DNA from: a virus
IMG/VR virus record: IMGVR_UViG_3300039183_000005
Coordinates: 62,001-126,000 of that record
DNA: 64,000 bases
Direction: 5' to 3' (one strand)
Part shown: piece after piece, positions 35,244-43,911 of the stretch
Layout: the number at the start of each line of letters is the position of its first letter
Numbering within the stretch: position 1 is the stretch's first letter
Notes under the pieces: model-generated
Told to the model about the DNA's origin: nothing
The model's input: the letters and a program-made list of their open reading frames with translations, nothing else
Database searches by the model: none
Translations under genes and position numbers: made by a program

Positions 35244-36284
35244 TTATCCTAACGCAAATAAATAATGTTCAATTACCTTGCTTATCTCATTAACTATATT
35301 TTCCTTGATATTAATTTTTTTAGCCAATTTTTCAACTAACTCCTGATATGTTGACCCATTAAAATGGTAATGACCAGCAATAAGTGTAAATAACATCCAC
35401 TGCGGATTAGTCGAAAACCAGTCTACATTAAATCCGCGAACAACAGCAATGCGTGATTGATCAACCCATTTGCGCCATCGATCACCATTCATGACTTCTG
35501 AAACAAATTTCCGTGTGTCAATACCATAAATCAGAGCTTGCGACAATACATAGTTTGTTTGTACAACACCGAGCTGTGGCGCTATATTAACTGCATCAAC
35601 AACTCCCTTTCTCCAATTTATATCTTCTGTACTTAGGTAATCTGCATTATGTTCCTTTAATTTCACATTAAGGGTTTTTAATTCATAATGTATTATGCCA
35701 GTATGATACACTTTGAAGTTGCTAGTATTATGAATTTCTCGCACTAGGCTTCCAGTTTGCACGACATAAAAGAGAGGGTTAGCCACTTGCTGACACGTTT
35801 TAACGTCTGAAACAATTTTGTCCACATCTGTTTCTGTCACGCCGATATTTTCATCTGTACCAATTTCAAACATTACATCTGATTTAATTCCAATAGCAAA
35901 TTTCATCAATTCTTGGGTATGCCGTAATTTTTCTTCGTGCGATACTTTCATGTGGCATAAGTCAATATGAATCAAATCGAATCCATTTTCTAGGTCGTTT
36001 CGTATAGTTTCTCTTGTCGCATCTAAATTGTATTCTGGTTCCAATCCAAAACCTGGACCACAATGATCGCGACAGATCATAATTTTTGCTTTTCGATATT
36101 TTCTGCGCATTTTGGCTACATATTCAACATATTCTTTTGTGGTAAAAACATATCCATTTTTTGCATTGACTTGATTGCGAGAACAAATTAGCATTAATGG
36201 TTGCTTAAATTTATGAGAATACCTAAAAACAGCTTCAACAACTTCTTTACTCATCGGTCCACAGGCTAACTTAGATATTGACAT
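35244..36284 (-). CDS. GatZ/KbaZ-like TIM-barrel protein (346 aa)
   Basis: The N-terminal PLMLICSRNQVNAKNGYVFT and MICRDHCGPGFGLEPEYN correspond to the conserved 'ATSNQVN..GGY' and 'GGDHLGP' motifs of the class II tagatose-bisphosphate aldolase accessory subunit family (GatZ/KbaZ), a sugar-phosphate TIM barrel. FDLIHIDLCHMKVSHEEKL and VMFEIGTDEN provide further barrel strands. The Gly-rich motifs are altered (RDH for GDH), so substrate may differ. It overlaps the HAD gene by 14 bases; the two likely act in one pathway. Confidence 0.7.
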   Translation of the reverse strand: MSISKLACGPMSKEVVEAVFRYSHKFKQPLMLICSRNQVNAKNGYVFTTKEYVEYVAKMRRKYRKAKIMICRDHCGPGFGLEPEYNLDATRETIRNDLENGFDLIHIDLCHMKVSHEEKLRHTQELMKFAIGIKSDVMFEIGTDENIGVTETDVDKIVSDVKTCQQVANPLFYVVQTGSLVREIHNTSNFKVYHTGIIHYELKTLNVKLKEHNADYLSTEDINWRKGVVDAVNIAPQLGVVQTNYVLSQALIYGIDTRKFVSEVMNGDRWRKWVDQSRIAVVRGFNVDWFSTNPQWMLFTLIAGHYHFNGSTYQELVEKLAKKINIKENIVNEISKVIEHYLFALG

Positions 36285-36642
36285 CGGTCATACCCTCATT
36301 TCGTTTCAAGTTAACACATGCCGCTGTTTTCCCTTTACGATCAAGTTTTACGTCATTAATTACCACACGTTGTCCCCGTGGCAGATTCATTATTAAATTA
36401 TGATAATGCAAATCTACCTCATTCAATTGTTGCTCTGTAATCAATCTAAGACTTTCTGGCCGACCAGTTGTTAAGATAATAGTATATCCCTTTCTAATCC
36501 ACTCACAGAATTTGTCCTTTACTCCTGGTAGTACCACTGGTTTTTGGGTCGCTATGGCTAGTTTACCAGGATGGAAAAAAATACAACCATCGATATCGCA
36601 AAAAATTGTTTTGACATGAATTGCATGGTCAATTCGTGACAT
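36271..36642 (-). CDS. HAD-superfamily phosphatase (123 aa)
   Basis: IFCDIDGCIFFH contains the nucleophile D-x-D of HAD phosphatases, TIILTTGRPESLR is motif II (TGR), and VVINDVKLDRKG is the C-terminal acidic motif. Small HAD proteins of this type remove phosphate from sugar phosphates such as KDO-8-P. It overlaps the end of the DnaE N-terminal piece by 14 bases, so the first gene of the glycan cassette is translationally coupled to the polymerase fragment. Confidence 0.8.
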   Translation of the reverse strand: MSRIDHAIHVKTIFCDIDGCIFFHPGKLAIATQKPVVLPGVKDKFCEWIRKGYTIILTTGRPESLRLITEQQLNEVDLHYHNLIMNLPRGQRVVINDVKLDRKGKTAACVNLKRNEGMTDVNI

Positions 36643-38971
36643 TTACAGGCTCCTCGTCAAAAATTTCATTTCCATTATCTTCGTTTATTAAATCCTGAGC
36701 TTTCCAAAGTTTATCCAATGCTGTAACTCCAAGAAGATCAAATTTAACAGCACCCATAGCTTCAGCGCTTGACATTTCTAAACCAACTACACGATCCTTA
36801 TTTTTAACATCATATACTAGTGGAACCAATTCTGCTATTGGTCTATCTGCAATTACAACTCCAGCGGCATGTTTTGATTGAGATTTTTTAGTTCCTTCAA
36901 TTCTCATCGCTTGGTCAAATAATGGTTTATACCATTCGTAGGCGTCCTGAACTTGTTCTACATGATGTATAGCCCACTGTAAAATACCGTAATTATCACC
37001 CTGTTCTTCTCTGGCTTGTCTCAATTCATCTGCTATCGTTGCTTCGTCTGGAATATGCTGTGTAATATCGTTGCATAAATCATGAGGTGTCATATTTACA
37101 TCATCTGGACTTTTCCCTTCTTTCACAGCTTTAACTTTCATAAGACGCTTTACTTCATCAGGATTAGCTCTGAATACCTCTTTGAGTGCTGCCTTTCCCT
37201 GTAGTCGTCCAAATGTAATCATTTGCGCCACATATTCTTCGCCCCATCGCTTTTTGAGATAGGAAATAACTTCACTGCGGAATATAACGCCTATATCTGT
37301 GTCTATGTCTGGGAGGCTAATGTGGCCATCATGGGTTTTAACCTTTTTATTTATATCAAGCTCATTACGTCCAGCTAATGTCAACCCAAGTCCACATGCT
37401 AAGTGAGAATTTGAAAGATTATCGGCAGGTTTTTCTTTGATCATATCGAATAGATACATCCACATACGTGGGTTCTTTTTATCAATCCATTCGACTTCTT
37501 CTCTCATGGTATCTGTAAATTCTACTTTTCCCCATTTTATTCGTCTAGCAAGATGCATGGCCACAGCTTTGCGCTCAGCATCAACATCTCTAGTATGCAA
37601 CATTTCGAAGTTATCAGACATCCACGACATAAAATCAATTGATCCTACATCGAAATGCGGCGGAATATTACGACTTACGTTATAGAATCGTTCAAAGTAA
37701 AGACCATATTCGATTGGATCAATTCCAGTAATCCCTGTCAAATAATTAACTAACGATCCAGCACCAGAGCCACGCCCCTTACCTCTTGGGCCGTTACGGC
37801 TATCAATAAACTTACAAACATCCCAAACAATAAGGAAGTAATCTGCCAGTCCAGCTTCTTGTATAACGATTAATTCTTTTTGTAATCGATCCCAATAGAT
37901 TTTTTTCTGTCTAGAATCTAGATTGGCAAGTTTTGACTTAGCCCCCTCTATACATAAGTACTTAAGGTAGGCGTTGGAATCAAGTCCTAGTTTAGTAGCT
38001 TCTTGATTTGTAAATACTGGTAGATACGGATTGTGTCCAAGCGACGAATATTCTATTCGATCAGCAATATTTAGCGTTGCTTGAAGTTCCGCTTCGGTAA
38101 ATTTTTTGCGCATTTCTTCATATGATGGAATGTAGTAGTTATCTGAAATGAAAAAATCCATTACGTCACCAGTCTGTTGTCTCCTTCTTTCTTGATCTTC
38201 CTTAGTTGTGTGGAGCTGTGCGCACAACAATAGTCGTTGATCTTCTGCATCTTCTCTTTTACAATAATGAGCATCAATTGTAGCTACTGTTGGAACTCCT
38301 GTTTCTTTGCTTAATTCCCTTAAGCACTCTACTACTACTGTTTGAATTCCCATCCCCTCATCTTGTAGTTCTAAATAATAGTTGTCTGCCCCGAAAATTG
38401 ATATATGTTTTTGGATAATCGCTTTGCCAACATCTTTCCAGTTTGGTTTAAGATATTTTCTTGCCTCGGAAACGTTGTTGTTATGACCAGCTATAATAGC
38501 GGCTTTAAAATCTACAAACAGAGATGTAGGCAACTCTCCTGCAATACACGCCGTCAGGAAAATAAAATTTCCACGCTTAGCAAACGGAGCAATGCCTTCT
38601 AAGTGTATACGTGGTTTGCGGTAAAAATAGTCCGGCCTGTTCATTTCCGAAACCAAAGCCATCAAATCTTTAATTCCATTATCATTTTTTGCTAGAATAA
38701 TAAGATGATATCTTTTGTTGTTTTCTGTTGTTTTGATATCGGCTTCCAGTGGACAAATATATGCTTCTATTCCAATAATTGGTTTAATTTTTTTCTTTTT
38801 TGCTGCGTCGTAAAATGCTTTCATACCGGCAATCGATCCATGATCTGTCAGCGCACATTCCGGCAGACCTAATTCTACGCATCGATTTACGATATCTTTT
38901 GGGGATGGTACTCCATCAAGAAGGCTATAGTACGAATGAAGGTGGAGTGGAATATATACAGTTTGACTCAT
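36629..38971 (-). CDS. dnaE: DNA polymerase III alpha, N-terminal piece of a split DnaE (780 aa)
   Basis: ATG 38971 is preferred to ATG 38974 because AGGAG stands 5 bases before it. Residues 7-250 are the PHP domain (HLHSYYSLLDG, LTDHGSIAG, IDAHY). The palm starts with RGKGRGSGAGSLVNYL and holds catalytic Asp at LPDIDTDIG and in GAVKFDLLGV, so all three active-site aspartates are on this piece. An extra ~120-residue segment lies between YFERFYN and LPDID, where ordinary DnaE continues without a gap. The chain ends in an acidic tail 14 bases inside the HAD gene. The missing fingers and C-terminal domains are encoded 8.3 kb downstream (26514-28361). Confidence 0.92.
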   Translation of the reverse strand: MSQTVYIPLHLHSYYSLLDGVPSPKDIVNRCVELGLPECALTDHGSIAGMKAFYDAAKKKKIKPIIGIEAYICPLEADIKTTENNKRYHLIILAKNDNGIKDLMALVSEMNRPDYFYRKPRIHLEGIAPFAKRGNFIFLTACIAGELPTSLFVDFKAAIIAGHNNNVSEARKYLKPNWKDVGKAIIQKHISIFGADNYYLELQDEGMGIQTVVVECLRELSKETGVPTVATIDAHYCKREDAEDQRLLLCAQLHTTKEDQERRRQQTGDVMDFFISDNYYIPSYEEMRKKFTEAELQATLNIADRIEYSSLGHNPYLPVFTNQEATKLGLDSNAYLKYLCIEGAKSKLANLDSRQKKIYWDRLQKELIVIQEAGLADYFLIVWDVCKFIDSRNGPRGKGRGSGAGSLVNYLTGITGIDPIEYGLYFERFYNVSRNIPPHFDVGSIDFMSWMSDNFEMLHTRDVDAERKAVAMHLARRIKWGKVEFTDTMREEVEWIDKKNPRMWMYLFDMIKEKPADNLSNSHLACGLGLTLAGRNELDINKKVKTHDGHISLPDIDTDIGVIFRSEVISYLKKRWGEEYVAQMITFGRLQGKAALKEVFRANPDEVKRLMKVKAVKEGKSPDDVNMTPHDLCNDITQHIPDEATIADELRQAREEQGDNYGILQWAIHHVEQVQDAYEWYKPLFDQAMRIEGTKKSQSKHAAGVVIADRPIAELVPLVYDVKNKDRVVGLEMSSAEAMGAVKFDLLGVTALDKLWKAQDLINEDNGNEIFDEEPVNVTN

Positions 38972-39680
38972 CATCTCTCCTTATGTGTTTGATGTTTTTT
39001 TATACGATCTATGGTGACAATATGTACGTTGAACAGTTTAGCAATTTCTTTTGAAGAAACTTGTTTTTTAATCAATAATCTAATTTCCGTCAAATCATCT
39101 GTTGTTAATTTAGAACTACCAATATTAATACGATTTTTAATTGATAATCCATGAGTTAAATGTTTCCACAATCTCCCATTTTCAATATTTGATATTGTTG
39201 ATTGACTTACATTGAATTGTTTTGCTATTTGATGTTGAGGCATACCATTCGCTACAAGTTTCAGAATCTCTATTACATGTTTTTCATGAAGTTTAGAATT
39301 ACCATTTTTTGGCCACGACTTATATCTGGATTATTAGAAAACCAATGGTTACCATCCTTTATCATATCTTGCATATTATTTTGATGAGTATCCCATCTTA
39401 AATTCTCTATTGAATTATTTTCAGAATTACCATCATTGTGACAAACTTCCATATTATTTACACGAGGCCCAACAAAAGCTAATAATATCAACTGATGAAC
39501 ATAAAATTTTGTTTTAATTTTATTTTTCCACAATGAAACCATTAATCTATATTTATTTCCATTTTTGTTTTTCCATGGTTTTAATATTTTATTGCGTAAT
39601 ATGCTTTTTATTCTACCAGAATTAGAAGCTTGATACAATCCTTCATACCCAGGAATATCTTTCCATTGTTCTTTATCCAT
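38971..39680 (-). pseudogene. HNH homing endonuclease broken by a frameshift
   Basis: 39680-39273 reads a NUMOD4-HNH endonuclease: WKDIPGYEGLYQASNSGRIKS, then HQLILLAFVGPRVNNMEVCHND and NSIENLRWDTHQNN. At a run of six T (39305-39310 on the plus strand) the frame is lost, giving a short wrong tail. In the -1 frame the sequence continues NGNSKLHEKHVIEILKLV and joins, without a stop, a 90-residue stretch with two helix-turn-helix units (HQIAKQFNVSQSTISNIENG and SSKEIAKLFNVHIVTIDRIK). The whole equals the layout of the intact gene at 50774-51277 with an extra unit. Either a real one-base indel or a homopolymer error in the assembly. It lies directly before dnaE. Confidence 0.75.
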
Positions 39681-40632
39681 TAGCTATCTCCACGGATTTA
39701 CCAGTGATCACTTGGTCTCCACAGTCAAAACCAGCGTACCGATCCTCAACATACTCACTTCCCAATGTGTGTAAATCACTCCATATTCTATCGCATATAC
39801 CATTATTATTAAAGCCACACATCCGACAAGTCCATTTTCGATTACGTCTTACCAAAGTGTCTTTTTTTATTGTTGTAAAAAAACGATGGAGAGCAGCTAT
39901 AGTCATAGCTATATCTTCCTGGGACAAAGCAATTGTTATTGGGCCACCATCGTTAGTATAGTAGAAGGTAATAAGAATGTTTTTATATTTAGGGTATAGG
40001 AAATATGCTGCTAAATGATATAATCTTGATTGAACTTCTCTCATTAACAATACTTCGTCCATTGGTTTTTGAGTATAAAAATCCTTTCGGTTTCCTGTCT
40101 TCCAATCAACAATTTCAATAGTTTCTTCGTCAAGCTCATGAACAAGGTCGATAAAACCACGAACAGCAAATTGATGTGGCTTACCATCTTTATCTTGGCA
40201 TAGCCATTCTTCTCCTGGCAGTTCTATTGCGAACCAACGCTCTATATCAATAATACCGTTGAGGTTATATGGATTATAAAATGGATCATCTAATACAGTT
40301 TCTAACGCAATCCTACACTTTTTGAAATCAGCAGCTTCTTTATATTCACCAGTATTTTTATCAATTCGAGTAGTCACGCGACGAATAATAACTTCTGGCG
40401 ATTTGGCCGTCAGTTCATCCCATGCACGATTCAATAACCACATTGGATCAACATTTGTTTTACCACGTTTGCGAAGCCTAGCCATCCACTCTAGTGTTTG
40501 GTGAACAATTTTACCCTGCAAGGCCGCTTTTCCGGTACCTGATTCTATTCCCAATATATATTGAAGAAAATAGGAAAACGGACAATGGTTATATAATTTA
40601 ATTGCACTTGCACTACATTTAACCACTCTCAT
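39673..40632 (-). CDS. PD-(D/E)XK nuclease, Cas4/RecB-like (319 aa)
   Basis: The N-terminus SASAIKLYNHCPFSYFLQYI and LQGKIVHQTLEWM are the opening helices of Cas4/AddB-type nucleases (the Cys and H-x-x-L/E positions). The catalytic core is RGFIDLVHELDEETIEIVDWKTG, giving D...D-W-K. The C-terminus WTCRMCGFNNNGICDRIW supplies three cysteines which, with the N-terminal Cys, can hold an iron-sulfur cluster. A role in end processing during recombination-dependent replication is inferred. A paralogue is at 49698-50651. Confidence 0.8.
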   Translation of the reverse strand: MRVVKCSASAIKLYNHCPFSYFLQYILGIESGTGKAALQGKIVHQTLEWMARLRKRGKTNVDPMWLLNRAWDELTAKSPEVIIRRVTTRIDKNTGEYKEAADFKKCRIALETVLDDPFYNPYNLNGIIDIERWFAIELPGEEWLCQDKDGKPHQFAVRGFIDLVHELDEETIEIVDWKTGNRKDFYTQKPMDEVLLMREVQSRLYHLAAYFLYPKYKNILITFYYTNDGGPITIALSQEDIAMTIAALHRFFTTIKKDTLVRRNRKWTCRMCGFNNNGICDRIWSDLHTLGSEYVEDRYAGFDCGDQVITGKSVEIANG

Positions 40633-40636
40633 TATG

Positions 40637-41326
40637 TCAATCCCCGGAAGTTTGTTCTTGTCTCATTCTTTTCAGCTCATAATTTATATCTATATTAGAT
40701 AGTTTATTATGTGATGCTTGTTTCCATTCCTCAATTCTTGGAGTCACATCATCTAAATCTGTTCTTCCAATGATAGTAAAATGTAGAATACATGCCGCAT
40801 TAAAAAAGATTGCACTAAGATGGTCTTCGTCTGTCATATCGTTCATAACAGCAAATATATGTCTCATCAAACTAGCATGAAAAACGCTTAATGGCATTCC
40901 CTTGGACCAATTCCATGGGTCATATTTTTTGGCACCACCACCATAATGATTGGCAAGACGTAAATATGTCTTTGGTGAAATTAAATGTAAACCACCGTAT
41001 GAATTATCTGGTATTTTCAAAAAACGATCTGTTTCCTGGTTTCTGATAGCTTCTAGGACAATCCATATCAGTTCTAATAAAAGATCGTTATTGACTGTTT
41101 CTCCCCATGATAATCCTAAATTCCACATGATTAATTTCAAATCATTACTAATAGATTCTGGTAAATCTCTAATCATCTTTTTGCGCGGATAAAAATCAAT
41201 TACTTTACGAATCACTGTCATTGGTATCAGATCAAATCGTGGTTTATCGTGATCAACATCCCTTTTGGCTCCGGTATCAAAATCACGTCTTTCACCAGAG
41301 TCCTTAATATCAAATCGATTCGACAT
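40637..41326 (-). CDS. dATP/dGTP diphosphohydrolase-like (MazG-related) protein (229 aa)
   Basis: ATG 41326 (MSNRFDIKDSG) is preferred because GGAGATGGAAA precedes it. GAKRDVDHDKPRFDLIPM, LANHYGGGAKKYDPWNWSKG and HASLMRHIFAVMNDMTDEDH followed by LSAIFFNAACIL are the conserved stretches of the phage dGTP/dATP diphosphohydrolase N-terminal-type family (formerly DUF5664). A ~70-residue helical stretch is inserted between the first two motifs. The enzyme would hydrolyse dNTPs, shaping the nucleotide pool beside RNR, dCMP deaminase and ThyX. The specific substrate cannot be deduced. Confidence 0.7.
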   Translation of the reverse strand: MSNRFDIKDSGERRDFDTGAKRDVDHDKPRFDLIPMTVIRKVIDFYPRKKMIRDLPESISNDLKLIMWNLGLSWGETVNNDLLLELIWIVLEAIRNQETDRFLKIPDNSYGGLHLISPKTYLRLANHYGGGAKKYDPWNWSKGMPLSVFHASLMRHIFAVMNDMTDEDHLSAIFFNAACILHFTIIGRTDLDDVTPRIEEWKQASHNKLSNIDINYELKRMRQEQTSGD

Positions 41327-42482
41327 TTTCCATCTCCATCCTATAACTATCCGACAATATTTTTGACTTAGATGTTTGCTGCAAAATAGGACCAATTTTT
41401 TCTGCTATATCGTCTGGCAACATTTCCCCAATATCTTTTACATCATCTGGTGTAATACAAAATACTCTAAAATAATGCGTCAAATCTTGTTCTAATTTCA
41501 CCATAGCCCTTTTGCCAGCTTCATCATTATCAACCGTACAGATAATGGTTAAAGCTCCAGTATTTTGCAACATTAACCGTTGTTGTCGCGACATATTCAG
41601 ACCCAATAAAGCTACACTATTTCGTATACCAGCCATTTCGTAAGCCCACACATCTCCTGGACCTTCACACAAAATTGCTGTACCAGTTTTGCTAATGAAC
41701 GGCTTGGCATACCAAATATTATAAAGGCATGATTCGCCGTGAAAATCTTTGGAGTGTTTCCATTTCGTATATAATCCACTATATTGTGAGTCTGGACACG
41801 ACAATCGTTCTGGGTGATGATGCATTCCGCACTTGGGACATTTATCGTAAATACTTCTACCAGACCAACCCACTACATACCTTCCAGTAATATCTAATAT
41901 CGGGAAAAACGCTCGTTTATACATTGATTTATTTTTGGTGTTGCAAAATGATATATGATACTTAGCAATTATTTCAGGTGATACTCCACGGTTTGGATAA
42001 TATACTTGATCTGGTTTTAATTGAGAAACAACTGTTGCTAGCGGTATCCCTTTTTTTCGTGTTGCTATTTGTCGTTTTTTATGTTGCTTAATAATTTTGG
42101 CTATTTCCACATCTTGGGCAGTTGTAGCATTTTGGTTAAACTCACTTAATCCAAGCGTTTGAGCTACGAAATTAACGGCTTGCTGAAAACTCCATTGCTT
42201 TTCTGTCTTGCGACTCATGGCACCACGAACTAAACCGAATACACTATTTGACGGACCAGTAACAGGGTCGCGATGACATCCCCTAGTTTTACATTGCCAA
42301 TGATTGGATTTAATAGCCCAAAAAACAGCACGGCAATTATCGCCACCATGAACTGGACATGCCATTTGTAAATAGTCGTGTCGTTCCGTGTACTCTATTC
42401 CCATCGAGTCTAAAACTTCGGCTATTCGCTCACAAGCACGATCCTGAATAAAAGATACATCCGAAGACCTAAACCTTTTCAT
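41310..42482 (-). CDS. DNA primase, DnaG-like (390 aa)
   Basis: ATG 42482 (MKRFRSSDVSF) is preferred to TTG 42512. The N-terminal zinc site reads MACPVHGGDN followed by HWQCKTRGCH. The centre includes FPILDITGRYVVGWSGR and an unusual Cys/His-rich insertion (CPKCGMHHHPERLSC). The TOPRIM domain follows: TAILCEGPGDVWAYEMAGI with the catalytic Glu, LLGLNMSRQQ, and IICTVDNDEAGKRAM with the D-x-D pair. It synthesises RNA primers at the phage fork and lies next to the DnaB-like helicase, overlapping it by 14 bases. Confidence 0.9.
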   Translation of the reverse strand: MKRFRSSDVSFIQDRACERIAEVLDSMGIEYTERHDYLQMACPVHGGDNCRAVFWAIKSNHWQCKTRGCHRDPVTGPSNSVFGLVRGAMSRKTEKQWSFQQAVNFVAQTLGLSEFNQNATTAQDVEIAKIIKQHKKRQIATRKKGIPLATVVSQLKPDQVYYPNRGVSPEIIAKYHISFCNTKNKSMYKRAFFPILDITGRYVVGWSGRSIYDKCPKCGMHHHPERLSCPDSQYSGLYTKWKHSKDFHGESCLYNIWYAKPFISKTGTAILCEGPGDVWAYEMAGIRNSVALLGLNMSRQQRLMLQNTGALTIICTVDNDEAGKRAMVKLEQDLTHYFRVFCITPDDVKDIGEMLPDDIAEKIGPILQQTSKSKILSDSYRMEMENVESI

Positions 42483-43911
42483 TAACCTTATTCTCCAAGA
42501 TGGATTGTGCAATTACAGAAAATGATTTGCCTTCAGATAATTTTCCAATTTCAAGTTTGTCTATAATGTTGATATATTCTCCACTTTCCATACCAGCGCC
42601 AAATCGTGTATCTGTCACTACAAGTTTTTTGGTTCCATTCGATGGTGGGTCTTCATTTAATTCTGTTTGGCTTTTTTTCTTTAAAATTGTAAAATTAGAA
42701 CATAGCCATCCAATTCTATCTGATCCAGAAACTACCTCAGCACCTTCTTTTGCTACGCCATCACGATTCAATTGAACCGTAGCAAGAACTGGAAGTTTAA
42801 ATTTTGTAGCAAAATTATGTAAAGCTGTTATTAAAAAACCCAGCAATTGATATTCTTGTAAATTATTTTTAAACCCACTAGCATCCATTAGTTTCAAATA
42901 ATCATAGATAATCAAACATGGTTTTGCTGCGCCACTATTAGTAAATCCAACGGTTTTAGACAACCATCTTCTGGCTATGGACATGATAGAATGTGGAGCC
43001 AAACCCGCTACTGAGAAATGATCTATGGATAAACTTTCTATATGTTTTTGGCATCCCCATATGGCTTCTGATTCATGTTCGTTGTGTTTAAATTGACCAG
43101 TTTCTACATGATGTAAATCCACACCAGAAACCAAGGAAGACAATCTATGCAATTGTGTGTCACTGGTAAGCTCTGTATCCAAATATAATACGGGTATTCC
43201 ATTTTCTGCCATATTACGGGCCACATTAATGCAAAAAAACGACTTCCCAGCCTTTTGCCTCGCGCCAACCACATTAACTGTAGCTGGCCTAAAACCCCCA
43301 CCTATTGCAATATCCCATGCAGGAAATCCAGTTGGTAAACCAATAATATCTTTTGGTGTTTCAGATAGAGCCGTCATCACATTACCGAATTTTTTGCCAA
43401 GAGATATAATAGCTGCATCTTGATTCATTATTTGACCAGTGAATTCAAATACCGGTTCTTCTATTTGAGCGATAATATCATCTATATTTTCTACACCAGT
43501 TATTTTTTTTAAATTAGATTGAATTGTTGCCGCAGCTAAATATCCACGTCTGGCTAGAGAAAGTTTGTATACTGCTACAACTAATGATCGGATATTATCT
43601 TTATATGATCCGACTTCTTCAACTATAGCATCTAAGTATTCCGAATATTTACCATCATTGGCAAAATTATCATATCCCAAAATTTTTGCCGCAGCCCGAA
43701 TACTTGGAACATCAAAAGTTTTAGTATCTTCTTCATGAACCAAATAAGAAATAATGCTAAATAATTCCTGATTATATTTCCAATAAAAATCTTTAACACC
43801 TATTATGTCTTCGACTTCGAAGAAGCAGTCAGCACCATACGTAGTAATACCAGCGAGTATCGCTCGTTCCATGCCTGAATCTTGCAATATGGCGTTGGAT
43901 TTATTTCCCAT
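42469..43911 (-). CDS. Replicative DNA helicase, DnaB-like (480 aa)
   Basis: The N-terminal helical domain (MERAILAGITTYGADCFFEV) is DnaB-type. The RecA-like core begins at about residue 190: IGLPTGFPAWDIAIGGGFRP, then Walker A VGARQKAGKS, IPVLYLDTELTSD, Walker B CLIIYDYLKLM, and LPVLATVQLNRD as the conserved DnaB H3/H4 region. The arrangement next to primase fits a phage primosome. Walker A differs slightly from GxxxxGKT in its alanine/serine choice (QKAGKS) but keeps the Lys. Confidence 0.9.
   Translation of the reverse strand: MGNKSNAILQDSGMERAILAGITTYGADCFFEVEDIIGVKDFYWKYNQELFSIISYLVHEEDTKTFDVPSIRAAAKILGYDNFANDGKYSEYLDAIVEEVGSYKDNIRSLVVAVYKLSLARRGYLAAATIQSNLKKITGVENIDDIIAQIEEPVFEFTGQIMNQDAAIISLGKKFGNVMTALSETPKDIIGLPTGFPAWDIAIGGGFRPATVNVVGARQKAGKSFFCINVARNMAENGIPVLYLDTELTSDTQLHRLSSLVSGVDLHHVETGQFKHNEHESEAIWGCQKHIESLSIDHFSVAGLAPHSIMSIARRWLSKTVGFTNSGAAKPCLIIYDYLKLMDASGFKNNLQEYQLLGFLITALHNFATKFKLPVLATVQLNRDGVAKEGAEVVSGSDRIGWLCSNFTILKKKSQTELNEDPPSNGTKKLVVTDTRFGAGMESGEYINIIDKLEIGKLSEGKSFSVIAQSILENKVNEKV

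Noticed and set aside
26514-38971. DnaE split by a split intein, as in cyanobacteria
   Set aside because: The end of the N-terminal piece (acidic tail) and the start of the C-terminal piece show no block A, B, F or G residues and no terminal Asn-Cys junction.
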